From Streptomyces sp. cf386 (lineage in GTDB: Bacteria > Actinomycetota > Actinomycetes > Streptomycetales > Streptomycetaceae): DNA of 64,000 nucleotides. Positions 1 through 9,408 of the stretch are shown here, piece by piece. The notes beneath the pieces were generated by a model. That model saw only the letters and a program-made list of their open reading frames with translations. It was not told where the DNA came from and searched no databases. The stretch covers positions 98,396-162,395 of the forward strand of contig NZ_FNHV01000021.1 of NCBI RefSeq assembly GCF_900103585.1, given 5' to 3'. How positions within the stretch are numbered: the stretch's first letter is position 1; each line of letters begins with the position of its first letter. The position numbers were made by a program, and so were the translations under genes.

Positions 1-1521
1 CGGCGCCAGGTTGAGGAAGCTCCACTGCTCGTGGCTGCCCTCGGCGATCGTGAAGCCGAGGCCGTCGTTGAACGTCCGGGCCGTACGCCGGTATGTCTTG
101 GTCTTGCCGTTCGGGCCGGTGACCTGGATGACGCCGTCGGTGGGGACCTGGATGTCGCCCGGGTGCTCGACCTCGGCCATCTCCCAGATCTCCGGGTGGC
201 CGCCGGCGCCCTTGGTGGCGGGCGGGGTGAGCACGATCAGGCGGTGCCCGTGCTCGATGTCGTGCGTGAGCCTGCGGAATGAGCCGGAGAGCACCTCGGG
301 CAGTTCGAAGGTGTCCGGCTCGCAGCTCTCCCGGACCCGGAACTCCATGACCGCCGGATAGCGCACGTCACCCGCCGGGTCGGGTACGCCGGGCGGCTGG
401 TTGCGGCCCTTGTTGACCAGGCGCAGCTTGCGGCCGGCGAGACAGCGGAAGTCGACGAGCAGGTCGAAGCGCTCGGCCGGCGCCGCGCTCAGCGTGGGCA
501 GCGCGCCGTCGAAGTCGATCGGCACCGGGCGCGGCAGCAGTCCGCCGTCGCTGCCGATCTGGTGCACGATGCCCGGGACCGGGTTGTCGTCCTCGTCGAC
601 CAGGACGAGGTTGTAGATACGCGCGTTGGACGCGTTGACCAGCCGGAAGCGGTACCAGGCGGCGTCCACCTCGGCGTACGGCCAGATACGGCCGTTGACC
701 GTGTTGTACGGGCCGGTGAACGGGATGGAGACCGGCTTTCCCGTCTCCGGGTTCTTCTGCTGGACGATCACCGTCTTGTGCAGCAGCCGGCCGTTGAGAC
801 GGCCGTCCTCGTCGGTGTCGAGGTTGCGGTCGGCCAGCAGCAGCGGGATCTCCCGCTCCCCGCAGGGGAGATGGAGGGCGTCCTCCTCGTCGTCACGGAT
901 GAGGTAGGTGCCGTACAGGCCCGTCATCACGTTCCACCGCGTGATGTTCATGGCGTGGTCGTGGTACCACCACTGCACCGCCTGATGGTCGTTCGGATAC
1001 TCGGACAGCTGGGCATCTCCGAAGCCGACCGCGTTGTCCGCCCAGCCGTCGTTGCCGCCGCCCGTCTGGGCGCCGTGCAGATGGGTCACCGACCAGGCGG
1101 GCAGGGCCGCGACGTCCTTGTTGGGCTCGACGCCGTCGCGGCCGGGCTCGGTGGTTGACTGCGGGCGGCCGTCCGTGCGCAGCGGTACCTCCACCGAGGT
1201 GACCGGGTACTCGCTGTCCCTGGGGATCCGGTTGGTCCACGCGATGCGCACGCGCTGCCCGCGTCGCACCTCGATGGTCGGGCCGGGCACCTGGCCGTCG
1301 TACCCCCACATCAGGGTCGGCGGCAGCTGCGGGTGCATGCGGACCCAGGTCGGGCGCAGGGCGATCTCGGTCTCGCGCAGGACGTCGTCGGACGCGGGTC
1401 GCAGGACGGGAGGGACGGGCAACGGGGCCGCGTACGGCGTGAGTTCGCCGGTGGCGTGCCGCTGCTCTCCCTCCTCTGCCTTGCTGTCGCTGTCCGTGAA
1501 CCTCTCGATGATGTCGGTCAA
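1..1521 (-). CDS. Multicopper oxidase, phenoxazinone synthase/CotA-like (3' end outside window)
   Basis: This gene encodes a copper oxidase that would couple one-electron oxidation of phenolic or aminophenol-type substrates to reduction of oxygen. The 507 codons seen contain the first two copper-ligand clusters, THLHG (in a THLHGAQTGGGNDGW context) and WWYHDHAMNITRWN, which are typical of the PhsA/CotA/bilirubin-oxidase branch. The C-terminal HPxHxH and HCHxxxH clusters lie beyond base 1, so the gene is cut by the window and not necessarily broken. I chose the TTG at 1521 (LTDIIERF), preceded by a GGGGG-rich Shine-Dalgarno; no ATG fits better. No Tat or Sec signal is visible, so a cytoplasmic enzyme is likely. 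The physiological substrate cannot be read from the sequence. Confidence 0.85.
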   Translation of the reverse strand, partial: MTDIIERFTDSDSKAEEGEQRHATGELTPYAAPLPVPPVLRPASDDVLRETEIALRPTWVRMHPQLPPTLMWGYDGQVPGPTIEVRRGQRVRIAWTNRIPRDSEYPVTSVEVPLRTDGRPQSTTEPGRDGVEPNKDVAALPAWSVTHLHGAQTGGGNDGWADNAVGFGDAQLSEYPNDHQAVQWWYHDHAMNITRWNVMTGLYGTYLIRDDEEDALHLPCGEREIPLLLADRNLDTDEDGRLNGRLLHKTVIVQQKNPETGKPVSIPFTGPYNTVNGRIWPYAEVDAAWYRFRLVNASNARIYNLVLVDEDDNPVPGIVHQIGSDGGLLPRPVPIDFDGALPTLSAAPAERFDLLVDFRCLAGRKLRLVNKGRNQPPGVPDPAGDVRYPAVMEFRVRESCEPDTFELPEVLSGSFRRLTHDIEHGHRLIVLTPPATKGAGGHPEIWEMAEVEHPGDIQVPTDGVIQVTGPNGKTKTYRRTARTFNDGLGFTIAEGSHEQWSFLNLAP

Positions 1522-1685
1522 GGTCGAACACCCCCGTGTGTTCTCGTTGTCTGTTCCCCTCACCCCAGAAGACTCGCAACGCACCGCCGGAGTTCCAGGA
1601 ATATCCCGTTCCGCACGGAAAGTTTCGGAAACGGCATTCGGAGGGCCGAAGTCCGTTGTCAGTGGTGACTGTTACGTTCTGTGAC

Positions 1686-3173
1686 ATGACCGATCACGCG
1701 CTGCGGCTGCTCCGGCAGAATCCCCGCCTGGCCGAACTGGCCGCCTTCCCCTTCAACTTCGACCTGGCCCGCGCAGCACACGGCCATGTCGAGGAGGTCC
1801 GCCTCGCCTCGGGCGGCCCGCTGGAGGTGGTGGCCGGGGACGACACGGGCGGTACGTACTTCGTGTGCGCGGACGGCTCGATGTTGTACGCCGATTCGGA
1901 GGGCGGCGCCGGGATCATCGGCTCCAGTGCCGACGAGGCGCTCGAGATCATGATCGGGCTGGCGGAAGCCGAGGAGGAAGAGGAGAGCGAAGACGACGAG
2001 GAGGAATGCCACCAGCACCCTGGTCTCGATGAGGCTCGGGCTGAGCTGCGCGCCGCGCTCGGCTTTCCGGAGCGCTCGACGGCCGAGCTCGAAGCGATGC
2101 GACAGGCCGCACTCCTGCGCACCGAGCCGGACTTCGTGCTGCTGAACGCCGACGAGGGGTGCGCATACGAGTTGCTAGGTCCGCCGGGTCCTCCCCTGTG
2201 GGAGCCGGTGCTCGCGACTGGCCGCGCAGACCTCGCCCTGCTGCGGGCGGGTGACCGCGTGGCGTGGGACGCGGTGGCCGACGACCCCGTACGGCGTCGA
2301 CTCGCCCTGCGGGCCGCGCAGTTCGACCGCGACGAGGGCGATCTTGAGCTGCTGCGGCATCTGTTGCGGCACGAGACGCGGTCCTCGATGACAGACGAGT
2401 TGCGACTCGGCGCCGTGCTGGTGGGGCTGCGCGGAGACGTCGGTGACCTGTCGCTGCTGCACGAGGTCCGTGAGACGGACTTCGACACGGCGTGCGGCCT
2501 GGGCGGCATGCCGGAACCCGGTGCGGACGCGGACGCATTGCGGGAGTGGGCGCGCGAGCTCGACGAGTTGCTGTTCGGGGCGGATCCGTCGGACGAGCCG
2601 GTCTCCACCTGGACCGACCTCGCGCGGGACCAGGGCATGACCGAACTCGCCCGGGTGCCCCTGATCCGTGAACTCGACGCGATCTTCATGGACCAGGGCA
2701 GACTCCGCCGCCCCGGCGCGTCTCGTGCACTGACCACCGCCCCGCTGAGCGCGCTCGCCCGCGACTTCGAGGAACTCGGGGACCTGCCGCAGGCGCTGCG
2801 CGCTCAACGGCTGTACGCCGCCCTTCAGGAGTCGGCGTGGGACCGGGTCTCGGCCCGCCACACCCAGGCCCGCCTGGAGCGGGAAGCGGGCCAACTGCCG
2901 CACGCCGTCCGCACCCTGGCCGCCGTGCGGGAGGCCCTGGCCACCCCTGGGGACGAGTCGCTTCGCCACTGGCAGCAGGTGAACCTCGGCCGCTTCATCG
3001 CCGAGGAGCACTACCGGCTCACCCGCGCCCTGGCCGACGCGAACCTCCCCGAGGAGGCCCGCGCGCTGCTCGCCGCCGCCGACGCGATACTCGGCGAGCT
3101 CTGGGAGAACGCCTCGAAGGGCGTACGAGAGCTCGCCGAGGAGACGGCCGCGCGGATGCGGGAGGTCGGCTGA
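1686..3173 (+). CDS. Hypothetical protein with acidic stretch and helical C-terminal half
   Basis: This is a 495-residue protein that I do not recognise. It has no signal peptide or membrane segment. The first 100 residues (MTDHALRLLRQN...) look like a compact domain of the kind found in Streptomyces SMI1/KNR4-like or immunity-type proteins. A very acidic run (EAEEEEESEDDEEE, about residues 134-147) follows, then a long Ala/Leu/Arg-rich helical region that resembles TPR-like repeats. The ATG at 1686 is the first start after a 160-base gap from the divergent oxidase gene. Upstream in-frame codons exist but would overlap the oxidase promoter. The gene converges on the geosmin synthase gene, 24 bases away. 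No function is proposed. Confidence 0.7.
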   Translation: MTDHALRLLRQNPRLAELAAFPFNFDLARAAHGHVEEVRLASGGPLEVVAGDDTGGTYFVCADGSMLYADSEGGAGIIGSSADEALEIMIGLAEAEEEEESEDDEEECHQHPGLDEARAELRAALGFPERSTAELEAMRQAALLRTEPDFVLLNADEGCAYELLGPPGPPLWEPVLATGRADLALLRAGDRVAWDAVADDPVRRRLALRAAQFDRDEGDLELLRHLLRHETRSSMTDELRLGAVLVGLRGDVGDLSLLHEVRETDFDTACGLGGMPEPGADADALREWARELDELLFGADPSDEPVSTWTDLARDQGMTELARVPLIRELDAIFMDQGRLRRPGASRALTTAPLSALARDFEELGDLPQALRAQRLYAALQESAWDRVSARHTQARLEREAGQLPHAVRTLAAVREALATPGDESLRHWQQVNLGRFIAEEHYRLTRALADANLPEEARALLAAADAILGELWENASKGVRELAEETAARMREVG

Positions 3174-3197
3174 GGACGGGCACGGCCGGCCCGGAGA

Positions 3198-5357
3198 TCA
3201 GGTGAGGACGGGCACCGCCGGCGGCCGGTCCGGCAGGAAGCCGTGGGCGCGGCGGGCCAGGTATTCGGCCTTGTAGCGGTCGACCTTCTGATGCCAGTTC
3301 AGGATGCCCGCCAACCAGTTCTGGAGGTCGACCACGTAGTTGCCCATGATCTCCCGAGCCTCGTCCGAGAGCCCGAAGTCCTCGTAGACGATGGGGAGTT
3401 CGTGTGCGGCCACATGCTCGAACTGCTGCATGCGCTGGGTCATCAGGTCGTGGACGACCTCCAGCGCGGTCGGGTAGTCGATGCCGAAGAAGTTCTGCAC
3501 GACGAGGATCGCGTTGTGGATCTCGCCCTCGTACTCGATCTCCTTCTGGTACGAGAAGACGTCGTTGAGCAGGCAGGCGTAGTCGATGGCGGCGTTCTCC
3601 AGCGAGCGGACGGGTCCGCTGCGGTACACCTCCGGCGGGATGGCGGGGCCGTGGCCCATCCGGCACAGGCTGAGGGTGAGGTCGGAGCCGAAGGTGGCGC
3701 GGCGCATCTCCAGGTAGTCCACGGGGTCGGGGATGCGGTGCTGGAGCTGGTTGGACAGTTCCCACACCCAGCTCTCGGTCATGACGTCCACCGAGTCCTT
3801 CAGGGTGCGCCGCTCGTCAGCTGTCATCTCCACTGTCGTACGCGCCCACAGGTCGACGAGTCCGCGCTCCATGGCGTTGAGGGGGACGGTGGCCTCCTCG
3901 CCGTCGAGGGGCATGCAGGCCGACAGCCGCCGCGTGGTCAGCCGCGCGGCGGCCAGGTCGCGCCGGTGGCCGAAGACCAGGGGGTAGTAGTCGTCGCCGT
4001 AGGTGCCCCAGGCGAGCCACTGGGCGCTGAGGTCGAGGGCCTCCGGTGTGGCGTCCGGGTCGAGGCCCGCCGAGCACAGCGGGAGGTCGTAGGCGGCGAG
4101 CTTGTCCTCGTCCCAGACGCCCTCCTGGAGCATGCCCATGCGGTGCATCCACTCGGTGAGGCGGGGGCGGGCGTCGTTCAGGTGCGGGCTGAGCTCCACC
4201 TGGTAGGGCATGTAGAAGTCGGGCAGCCGGGAGGGGCCGACCTTCTGGAACGGCACGTGCGTGTAGGCACGCAGGCGTTCCGCGCCCGCCGAGGCGAGCA
4301 GCGCGCCGATGTCGGCGGCGGAGGTGCCGGGACCGGTGAGACCCCGCCAGGGCGTGGTGGACTCGGCGCGCGCGTTCATGTACCGGCTGGAGCGCAGGTG
4401 CCATTCGTGGCCGCCGGACTGCCAGTCCTGCAGCCCCTGGGTGTACGCCGCGACCGCCGCGGCCTCCGGCGGGGTGAGCCCCTTCTCCAGCGCCACGGCG
4501 GGCACTTCGGTGAGGGCGGTGTGCTCGAACTGGTGGAGCCGGGAGGTGAGGACGTCGTTGACCGTGTCGGCGGCCTCCTGGGTGGTGCAGCCGAAGAACT
4601 TCTCCAGCACCAGCACGCCGTTGCTGTTCTCGCCCTCGTCCTCGACCTCGCGCTGGTAGGAGAACAGGTCGTTGCGCAGGTGCACGGCGTCGGAGAACGT
4701 CTCCATCAGGACCCTGAGCGGCCTCGACTCCGCGACGGACGCGGGGACTTCGGCGGTCGCGTACTCCACCAGGCCCGACGACCAGGGGGCGCCGCCCACC
4801 TTGCGGCGCATCTCGATGTATTCGACGGGGTTGGCGATGCGCCCCTCGTTGATGTTGGACAGCTCCCACAGGGACTCGTTGAGAAGGTGCTCGGTGGCGA
4901 CCGCGAACCGGCGGCGCCAGTCGACCGACATCGCGGGCACCGTCCGCGTCCACAGGTCGGCGAGCCCGGCCTCGACCGGGTTCTGCGGCTCGGGCATCGG
5001 GGTCGACAGGTCCATCGGCATGAACAGCGGGAGCCGGTCCAGATAGGCCTTGCCGCCGACGCGGTCCTGGGTGCGCTTGAAGGTCTCCAGGAAGTGGTCG
5101 TCGAAGAAGAAGACCCACACGTACCAGTCGGTGATGAGGGAGAGAGCGTCGGCGTCACACTCCGGGTGGGTGTAGGCGCAGAGCAGGCCGTAGTCATGCG
5201 CGTCCAGGTCGGTCTGCTCCCAGACCCCGGATCCCTCCAGCATCCCCATCTCGCGCGCCCACTCGGTCGAATGGGCGCGTGCCTCGTCGACATGTGGGTT
5301 CAGCCGCGCGGGATACGGCATGTAGAAGTGCGGGAGTTCGAAGGGCTGCTGCGTCAT
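3198..5357 (-). CDS. geoA: Bifunctional germacradienol/geosmin synthase
   Basis: This 719-residue class I terpene synthase cyclises farnesyl diphosphate to germacradienol in its N-terminal half. The C-terminal half converts that, with loss of acetone, to the earthy odorant geosmin. The N-terminal Mg-binding motifs DDHFLE (residues 86-91) and NDLFSYQRE (near residue 229) are intact. The C-terminal half has the expected DDYYP variant and NDVFSYQKE. Length and motif spacing match the characterised S. coelicolor enzyme (SCO6073). The ATG at 5357 starts MTQQPFELPHFYMPYP, the canonical beginning. The gene stands alone; the 236 bases upstream separate it from a divergent secreted protein. The long open frame on the opposite strand is an antisense shadow. 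Confidence 0.97.
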   Translation of the reverse strand: MTQQPFELPHFYMPYPARLNPHVDEARAHSTEWAREMGMLEGSGVWEQTDLDAHDYGLLCAYTHPECDADALSLITDWYVWVFFFDDHFLETFKRTQDRVGGKAYLDRLPLFMPMDLSTPMPEPQNPVEAGLADLWTRTVPAMSVDWRRRFAVATEHLLNESLWELSNINEGRIANPVEYIEMRRKVGGAPWSSGLVEYATAEVPASVAESRPLRVLMETFSDAVHLRNDLFSYQREVEDEGENSNGVLVLEKFFGCTTQEAADTVNDVLTSRLHQFEHTALTEVPAVALEKGLTPPEAAAVAAYTQGLQDWQSGGHEWHLRSSRYMNARAESTTPWRGLTGPGTSAADIGALLASAGAERLRAYTHVPFQKVGPSRLPDFYMPYQVELSPHLNDARPRLTEWMHRMGMLQEGVWDEDKLAAYDLPLCSAGLDPDATPEALDLSAQWLAWGTYGDDYYPLVFGHRRDLAAARLTTRRLSACMPLDGEEATVPLNAMERGLVDLWARTTVEMTADERRTLKDSVDVMTESWVWELSNQLQHRIPDPVDYLEMRRATFGSDLTLSLCRMGHGPAIPPEVYRSGPVRSLENAAIDYACLLNDVFSYQKEIEYEGEIHNAILVVQNFFGIDYPTALEVVHDLMTQRMQQFEHVAAHELPIVYEDFGLSDEAREIMGNYVVDLQNWLAGILNWHQKVDRYKAEYLARRAHGFLPDRPPAVPVLT

Positions 5358-5516
5358 GGCCCGGCCCTACCCCCGGGCTCCGACAGGCATCCACGGCGCG
5401 GCACATGATCACACCATCGCGTGAATCACGGGTGAATCCGGGAGTTCTCGCCGGGCCTTGTGGCGTTCACCTCTACGCGCGCAGACTTTTCGAGCCTCAC
5501 GCTTTCGAGCTTCATA

Positions 5517-5570
5517 TGTCCCCCCTGAGTTGTCCCCCTGAGCTGTCCCCTCTGAGTTGTCCCCCTGTGT
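5517..5570. repeat. Four tandem 13-14 base units (TGTCCCCCTGAGT-like)
   Basis: Four head-to-tail copies of a TGTCCCCCTGAGT unit (13 or 14 bases, differing by one or two C/T changes) lie just before the start codon at 5594. They fall in the 5' untranslated or promoter region of the secreted exo/endonuclease-like gene. The role is unknown. Varying C-run lengths suggest replication slippage, and the repeat could affect expression. Confidence 0.8.
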
Positions 5571-5593
5571 CCACCTCCCGCACCGGAGTCGCG

Positions 5594-6835
5594 ATGAACC
5601 ACACCGGATCCCTCTCCCGCCGCACCGCCCTGGCCTCTCTCGCCGGGGCGGCGCTGGCCACGACCGCGACGTTCCCTGCCGCGGCGGCCGAGCGGCACGG
5701 CCGCCGGTCCGTTCGGTTCGCCACCTTCAACGCCTCCCTGAACCGCTCCGCCCAGGGCGGGCTGATCACCGACCTGTCCACGCCGGACAACGCCCAGGCG
5801 CGCAACGCCGCCGAGACCATCCAGCGGGTCGACCCGGACATCCTGCTGATCAACGAGTTCGACTACGACGATCAGGGCAGAGCGGCCCGCCTGTTCCTGC
5901 GCAACTATCTGTCCGTCGGCCAGGGCGGGGCGAAGCCGGTCCGCTACCCATACCACTTCACCGGCCCGGTGAACACGGGCGTCGCCACCGGCGTGGACCT
6001 CGACGGGAAGAACGGCGCCGTCACGACGCCCGGTTCGGACGCGTACGGGCAGGACGCCTATGGCTACGGCTGGTTCCCGGGGCAGTACGGCATGCTCGTG
6101 CTGTCGAAGTACCCGATCGACACGCGCGCGGTGCGCACCTTCCAGCGCTTCCTGTGGAAGGACATGCCCGGCCACATCATGCCGCCGGACTACTACAGCG
6201 ACGAGGCGCGCGCGATCCTGCGGCTGTCGTCGAAGAGCCACTGGGACGTGCCGGTGCGCATCGGGCACTCCACCGTGCACTTCCTGGTCTCGCACCCGAC
6301 GCCGCCCACCTTCGACGGCCCCGAGGACCGCAACGGACGGCGCAACCACGACGAGATCCGGCTCTGGGCCGACTACATCGGCGGGCGTCGGCGCAGCTCC
6401 TACCTCTACGACGACAAGGGTGTGTGCGGCGGGCTGCGGCCCGGGGCTCTGTTCGTGATCGCGGGCGACAACAACGCCGATCCGTACGACGGCGACAGCT
6501 ACGACCACGCCATACGGCAGCTGCTCGACCACCCGGTGGTCAATCTCCCGGCCACCCCGCCGTCCAGCGCGGGCGGCGTGGAGGCCGCGAGGCTCCAGGG
6601 CGGCGCCAACGCCTCGCACACCGGCAACCCGGCGTACGACACCTCCGACTTCGGCGACACCGCTCCCGGGAACCTGCGCGTCGACTACGTCCTCCCGTCC
6701 AAGGGCCTGACACCGGGCGCGAACGGCGTCTTCTGGCCGACGTCCGAAGACCCGCTGTACCGCCTGGTCGGGGACGGGAAGACGGTTCCGACGTCCGACC
6801 ACCGGCTGGTGTGGCAGGACGTGCGCCTGGGCTGA
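5594..6835 (+). CDS. Secreted endonuclease/exonuclease/phosphatase-fold protein
   Basis: This 413-residue protein starts with a Tat-like signal peptide (SRRTALASLAGAALATT, cleavage near AAAA-ER, about residue 31). An EEP-superfamily fold follows: RFATFNASLN (catalytic Asn strand), INEFDYDD (metal-binding Glu), HPTPPTFDGPEDRNG, GDNNADP (Asp/Asn pair) and TSDHRLVW (C-terminal DH). These are the family's metal and phosphate-binding motifs. It should be an extracellular phosphodiesterase or phosphatase; nucleic acid, phospholipid or inositol phosphate substrates are all possible. I chose the ATG at 5594 because upstream in-frame codons run through the tandem repeat at 5517-5570 and would bury the signal peptide. 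It ends 3 bases before a converging ABC transporter gene. Confidence 0.88.
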   Translation: MNHTGSLSRRTALASLAGAALATTATFPAAAAERHGRRSVRFATFNASLNRSAQGGLITDLSTPDNAQARNAAETIQRVDPDILLINEFDYDDQGRAARLFLRNYLSVGQGGAKPVRYPYHFTGPVNTGVATGVDLDGKNGAVTTPGSDAYGQDAYGYGWFPGQYGMLVLSKYPIDTRAVRTFQRFLWKDMPGHIMPPDYYSDEARAILRLSSKSHWDVPVRIGHSTVHFLVSHPTPPTFDGPEDRNGRRNHDEIRLWADYIGGRRRSSYLYDDKGVCGGLRPGALFVIAGDNNADPYDGDSYDHAIRQLLDHPVVNLPATPPSSAGGVEAARLQGGANASHTGNPAYDTSDFGDTAPGNLRVDYVLPSKGLTPGANGVFWPTSEDPLYRLVGDGKTVPTSDHRLVWQDVRLG

Positions 6836-6838
6836 CGC

Positions 6839-7588
6839 CTACCGGTTGCGCACCGCCCGCCCCACCTCCGACCTCAACGTGACGAACTCCGCCAGGCCCC
6901 GGGTCGTGATCTGGTCCCGGGCGCCGGGCAGTTCGACGGGGAGGTCCAGGACGACCTTGCAGCCGGGCCCCGGGGAGAGGACGACGACACGGTCGCCCAG
7001 GTACACGCTCTCGTCGATGTCGTGGGTGACGAAGACGATCGTCGCGCCGTCCGTGCGGTGGACCTCCAGGAGGAGGTCCTCCAGGTCCTCGCGGGTCTGG
7101 GCGTCCAGAGAGCCGAAGGGTTCGTCCATGAGGAGGAGGGAGGGGCGGCAGACCAGGGCGCGGGCGATCGCCACGCGTTGCTGCATGCCGCCCGAGAGCT
7201 GCCAAGGGTGGCGCCGGGCGGTGTCGGTGAGGCCGACGCGGGCCAGGATGCGGTCGGCCTCGGCCCGGCGTTCCACTCGCGGCATGCCCCTGCGGCGCAG
7301 CGGGAGCGCCACGTTCTCGCGGACCGTGAGCCAGGGGTAGAGGGAGCGGGCGTAGTCCTGGAAGACCACGGCCAGGTTGTCGGGGACGCCGCGCACGGGC
7401 GTGCCGTCCAAGGTGATCGTGCCGTCGTACGCCGGCAGCAGGCCGGCGACGGTGCGCAGCAGGGTGGATTTGCCGCAGCCGGACGGGCCCACGACGCACA
7501 GGAGTTGGCCGTCCGGCACGGTGAGGGTGATGTCGTGCAGTACCTGGTGGTCGCCGTAGTGCTGGCCGACCTCGGCTAGGCGGAGCAT
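6839..7588 (-). CDS. ABC transporter ATP-binding protein, nitrate/sulfonate/taurine type
   Basis: This is the 249-residue ATPase of the SsuB/TauB/NrtD-type importer encoded with the three genes upstream. Walker A is GPSGCGKST (residues 34-42), the signature is LSGGMQQR (131-138) and Walker B is LLLMDEP (151-157), followed by D-loop and switch His (FVTHDIDESV). It is the last gene of the leftward operon, 37 bases after the permease, and converges on the EEP gene. The substrate is set by the binding protein and cannot be named; aliphatic sulfonates, taurine, pyrimidine precursors and nitrate are the known ligands of this class. Confidence 0.93.
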   Translation of the reverse strand: MLRLAEVGQHYGDHQVLHDITLTVPDGQLLCVVGPSGCGKSTLLRTVAGLLPAYDGTITLDGTPVRGVPDNLAVVFQDYARSLYPWLTVRENVALPLRRRGMPRVERRAEADRILARVGLTDTARRHPWQLSGGMQQRVAIARALVCRPSLLLMDEPFGSLDAQTREDLEDLLLEVHRTDGATIVFVTHDIDESVYLGDRVVVLSPGPGCKVVLDLPVELPGARDQITTRGLAEFVTLRSEVGRAVRNR

Positions 7589-7625
7589 GACTGTCCCTGG
7601 GCGGAGGTGGTAGGGGGCGTACGGG

Positions 7626-8528
7626 TCATACGGTCGTGCTCCTCCCTCTTCCGACGAGCCGTTTCTCGACCGCCAGCAGGCCGGTGTTGAGGAGGTAGCC
7701 GAGGGCGCCGAGCAGGGCCAGCGCCGCCCAGACGGTGAGCAGGTCGGAGCGGGACTGGGCGTCGGTGAGCGTGAAGCCGATGCCGTTCGCGGTGCCCGGC
7801 AGCAGTTCCGAGAACACCATGAGGATGAGGGAGAGCGAGAGGCTCAGACGCAGGCCGGCGAAGATGCGGGGCAGGGCGGAGGGCAGGATGAGGAAGCGGA
7901 GCCGTTCGGCCGGGGTGAGGCGCAGGACCGCGGCGACCTCGAGGCGCAGTGGGTCGGTGTCGCGAGCGCCCTCGGCGGTGTTGATCAGCACCGGCCAGAC
8001 GGCACTGAAGACGATCGAGGCGATCTGCATCGGCGTACCGAAGTCGAAGATCACCACGAAGACGGGGACCAGGGCGGGCGGCGGGACGGCGCGGGCGAAC
8101 TGCAGGACGGGGTTGCAGAGGCCGTACGCGCGCCGCGAGCGGCCGACCGCGACGCCGAGGGCGACCCCGGCGACGGCGGCAAGCGCGAACCCGGTGGCCA
8201 TCCGGCCAAGGCTGGGCAGGACATCGGCGACGGCGGCATCGGTGAGGAAGACATGCTGCACGGGACCCGAGAACCACAGATCCCCGGCATGCCGCGCAAT
8301 CTCGGCGGGCGGCGGGAAGTAGACGCTCCCGTGCGCACGGGCCGCCAGCTGCCAGAGGACCACGGCGAGTGCGAGGACGGTCCAGCGCAGAAGGGCGTGG
8401 CGTACGGCGGCGGGGGCGAGGGCGCGGCGCAAAAGCGACGGCACGAGGACCCGGCGCGCGACTGCCGACCGTCGGTCAGGAGTTGCGGCGGATCCAGATC
8501 GGGATGGGGCGCTCCGAGGCTGGTTCAT
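7626..8528 (-). CDS. ABC transporter permease (SsuC/TauC-like)
   Basis: This 300-residue membrane permease of the nitrate/sulfonate ABC family has about six transmembrane segments after a basic, Arg-rich N-terminus. The EAA-type cytoplasmic loop that docks on the ATPase is visible as EVAAVLRLTPAERLRFLILP. I chose the ATG at 8528 (MNQPRSAPSRSG) because GAGGAG lies just upstream; an earlier in-frame start would need an implausible leader. It is the third gene of the importer operon and is preceded by a 99-base gap from the other permease, so the two probably form a heterodimer. Confidence 0.9.
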   Translation of the reverse strand: MNQPRSAPSRSGSAATPDRRSAVARRVLVPSLLRRALAPAAVRHALLRWTVLALAVVLWQLAARAHGSVYFPPPAEIARHAGDLWFSGPVQHVFLTDAAVADVLPSLGRMATGFALAAVAGVALGVAVGRSRRAYGLCNPVLQFARAVPPPALVPVFVVIFDFGTPMQIASIVFSAVWPVLINTAEGARDTDPLRLEVAAVLRLTPAERLRFLILPSALPRIFAGLRLSLSLSLILMVFSELLPGTANGIGFTLTDAQSRSDLLTVWAALALLGALGYLLNTGLLAVEKRLVGRGRSTTV

Positions 8529-8627
8529 GCAGCGCTCCTCACGGCGCGACTCGGGGAGGTCAGGCACACCCGCGTCGCATGACCGGCCCCGCACCGAACG
8601 CCACGCACCACCCACCCCGTCACCCCG

Positions 8628-9407
8628 TCACCCCACACCCCGCCGCCCCGGCGTCCAAGGGAACAACCGCCGCTCCCCCCACACCAGCACCCCGTTGATG
8701 ACCAGCCCCAGACCCCCCGCCCACACGACCCCCGCCAACACATCCCGCGTCCCGTCCGTGGCCAGACCGGCCTGGGCGATGAAGATGCCGAGGCCCTCGC
8801 CGAAGCCGGAGAGGATCTCCGTGGCGACGGCGAGGATGAGGGCGACGGCGGCCGAGATGCGGATGCCTGCGGCGATGAAGGGGGCCGTGCCCGGTAGTTC
8901 GACGCGCAGGAGGACGGAGAGGCGGCCGAAGCCGAAGGCACGGAGGGTGTCCTTGGCGAGGGGGTCGGTCTCGCCCAGGCCGTAGATGGTGTTGAAGAGG
9001 ATCGGCCAGACGGACGCGTACGTCACCAGCGCGACCTTGGTCTCGGTCCCCGACCCGAGGAGCAGGGAGACCAACGGGATCAGCGCGACAGACGGCAACG
9101 GCCGCAGGAACTCGACGATCGCGCGCACCGCGGCGTCGACGACCGGCACACTCCCGAGGACGAGCCCGACCGGAACGGCGATCGCACACGCCAGGGCGAG
9201 ACCGAGCGCCCAGGCGCGCAGCGTCGCGGCGATGCCGTCCAGGAACACCGTGTCGCCCGCCAACTCGACGGCACGGGCCAGCACTTCGGACGCGGGCGGC
9301 AGATAGCTGCGCCGCACCAGACCCGCACGGGAGACGGCCTCGCAGGCACCGAAGGCCAGCAGCACCCCCAAAGCGCCCAGCAGCAGCTGCCCCTGACGGC
9401 CCTTCAC
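8628..9407 (-). CDS. ABC transporter permease (SsuC/TauC-like), second subunit
   Basis: This 259-residue permease is paralogous to its neighbour. It has an N-terminal helix, five further hydrophobic segments and the docking loop KDTLRAFGFGRLSVLLRVELPG. It starts with GTG at 9407, two bases after the stop of the binding-protein gene, so translation is probably coupled. Two distinct permeases with one ATPase are expected for this importer subclass, although many members use a homodimer. Confidence 0.9.
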   Translation of the reverse strand: MKGRQGQLLLGALGVLLAFGACEAVSRAGLVRRSYLPPASEVLARAVELAGDTVFLDGIAATLRAWALGLALACAIAVPVGLVLGSVPVVDAAVRAIVEFLRPLPSVALIPLVSLLLGSGTETKVALVTYASVWPILFNTIYGLGETDPLAKDTLRAFGFGRLSVLLRVELPGTAPFIAAGIRISAAVALILAVATEILSGFGEGLGIFIAQAGLATDGTRDVLAGVVWAGGLGLVINGVLVWGERRLFPWTPGRRGVG

Positions 9408-9408
9408 G

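Noticed and set aside
3243..5408. 721-residue open frame on the plus strand opposite geosmin synthase
   Set aside because: It is the complement of a full-length, motif-perfect terpene synthase. Its translation is Val/Gly/Asp/Arg-rich with no domain, as expected of an antisense frame in GC-rich DNA.
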